This document shows, in pieces, positions 21,275 to 21,365 of a stretch of 21,365 nucleotides of DNA. The DNA is from Treponema primitia ZAS-1 (lineage in GTDB: Bacteria; Spirochaetota; Spirochaetia; Treponematales; Breznakiellaceae): the NCBI RefSeq assembly GCF_000297095.1, contig NZ_AEEA01000033.1:1-21365 (forward strand), read 5' to 3'. A program made the translations under genes and the position numbers. How positions within the stretch are numbered: the stretch's first letter is position 1; the number at the start of each line of letters is the position of its first letter. The notes under the pieces are model-generated. The model searched no databases, was not told the DNA's origin, and saw only the letters and a list, made by a program, of their open reading frames with translations.

Positions 21275-21365
21275 TTAAACCGTTGCAGAAACAGCCACTT
21301 CTTCCTGTTTCATGCTCATGTATTTCTTATTCCCCCATTGGCCACCAGCCACATATCGCAGCCGA
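21275..21365 (-). CDS. 3' end of a gene running off the right edge
   Basis: The last 29 codons and stop of a minus-strand frame cut by the window edge, reading RLRYVAGGQWGNKKYMSMKQ then EEVAVSATV and stop. Base composition is balanced, like the main chromosome, unlike the AT-rich remnant next to it. Too short to assign a function. Confidence 0.4.
   Translation of the reverse strand, partial: RLRYVAGGQWGNKKYMSMKQEEVAVSATV

Noticed and set aside
1..21365. tRNA, rRNA or insertion-sequence transposase genes
   Set aside because: I saw no tRNA-like cloverleaf, rRNA sequence, or transposase motif with terminal inverted repeats; the fragments at the right end lack these signs.

Overview
The window looks like chromosomal DNA of a fermentative, amino-acid-using anaerobe. 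Evidence: a complete oxidative ornithine degradation cluster that needs B12 and PLP, a radical-SAM aminomutase, a 4Fe-4S oxidoreductase and no respiratory genes. Most genes have medium GC, strong GGAG-type ribosome sites and occasional GTG/TTG starts. A gut spirochaete of the Treponema type is my best guess, with low to moderate confidence. Amino-acid-fermenting Firmicutes carry the same ornithine cluster and cannot be excluded from this sequence alone.

Layout. (1) 1-179 is the leader-distal end of a type I-E-like CRISPR array: three repeats at a 61-bp period, the last one degenerate. The cas genes and leader must lie to the left. (2) 186-8619 is one minus-strand operon, read right to left: ord, ortA, ortB, oraS, oraE, a GlmL/MutL-type ATPase, and an NhaC antiporter, closed by an intrinsic terminator. 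Ornithine racemase (8972-10078) is divergent across an AT-rich 352-bp control region. Together they convert L-ornithine to D-ornithine, 2,4-diaminopentanoate, 2-amino-4-oxopentanoate, then acetyl-CoA plus D-alanine. (3) 10071-12662 holds ornithine carbamoyltransferase, a lysine 2,3-aminomutase-type radical SAM enzyme and a secreted NlpC/P60 peptidase. (4) 12677-16303 on the minus strand holds an alanine racemase, an N-acyl-D-amino-acid deacylase and a pirin, with a near-consensus promoter for the racemase and another for the pirin. (5) 16567-19094 on the plus strand holds an aldo/keto-reductase-like ferredoxin protein and an unusual lipoprotein that joins a flavodoxin-like domain to an M15 peptidase domain. 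(6) 19347-21365 is a much more AT-rich accessory end: a two-frame HEPN-like gene split at an A7 run, then a series of gene remnants.

The genes between the CRISPR array and 19.1 kb share a theme of ornithine and D-amino acids: two PLP racemases, a D-amino-acid deacylase, a thiolase that yields D-alanine, and two peptidoglycan peptidases. If the host is a spirochaete, whose peptidoglycan uses ornithine as the diamino acid, the region could serve both ornithine fermentation and wall-derived amino acid salvage. That link is inference. The least expected observations are the flavodoxin-M15 lipoprotein, the AKR protein lacking most of the catalytic tetrad, a repeated GTAT-N4-ATAC palindrome in both divergent control regions, and the HEPN-like gene split at A7.
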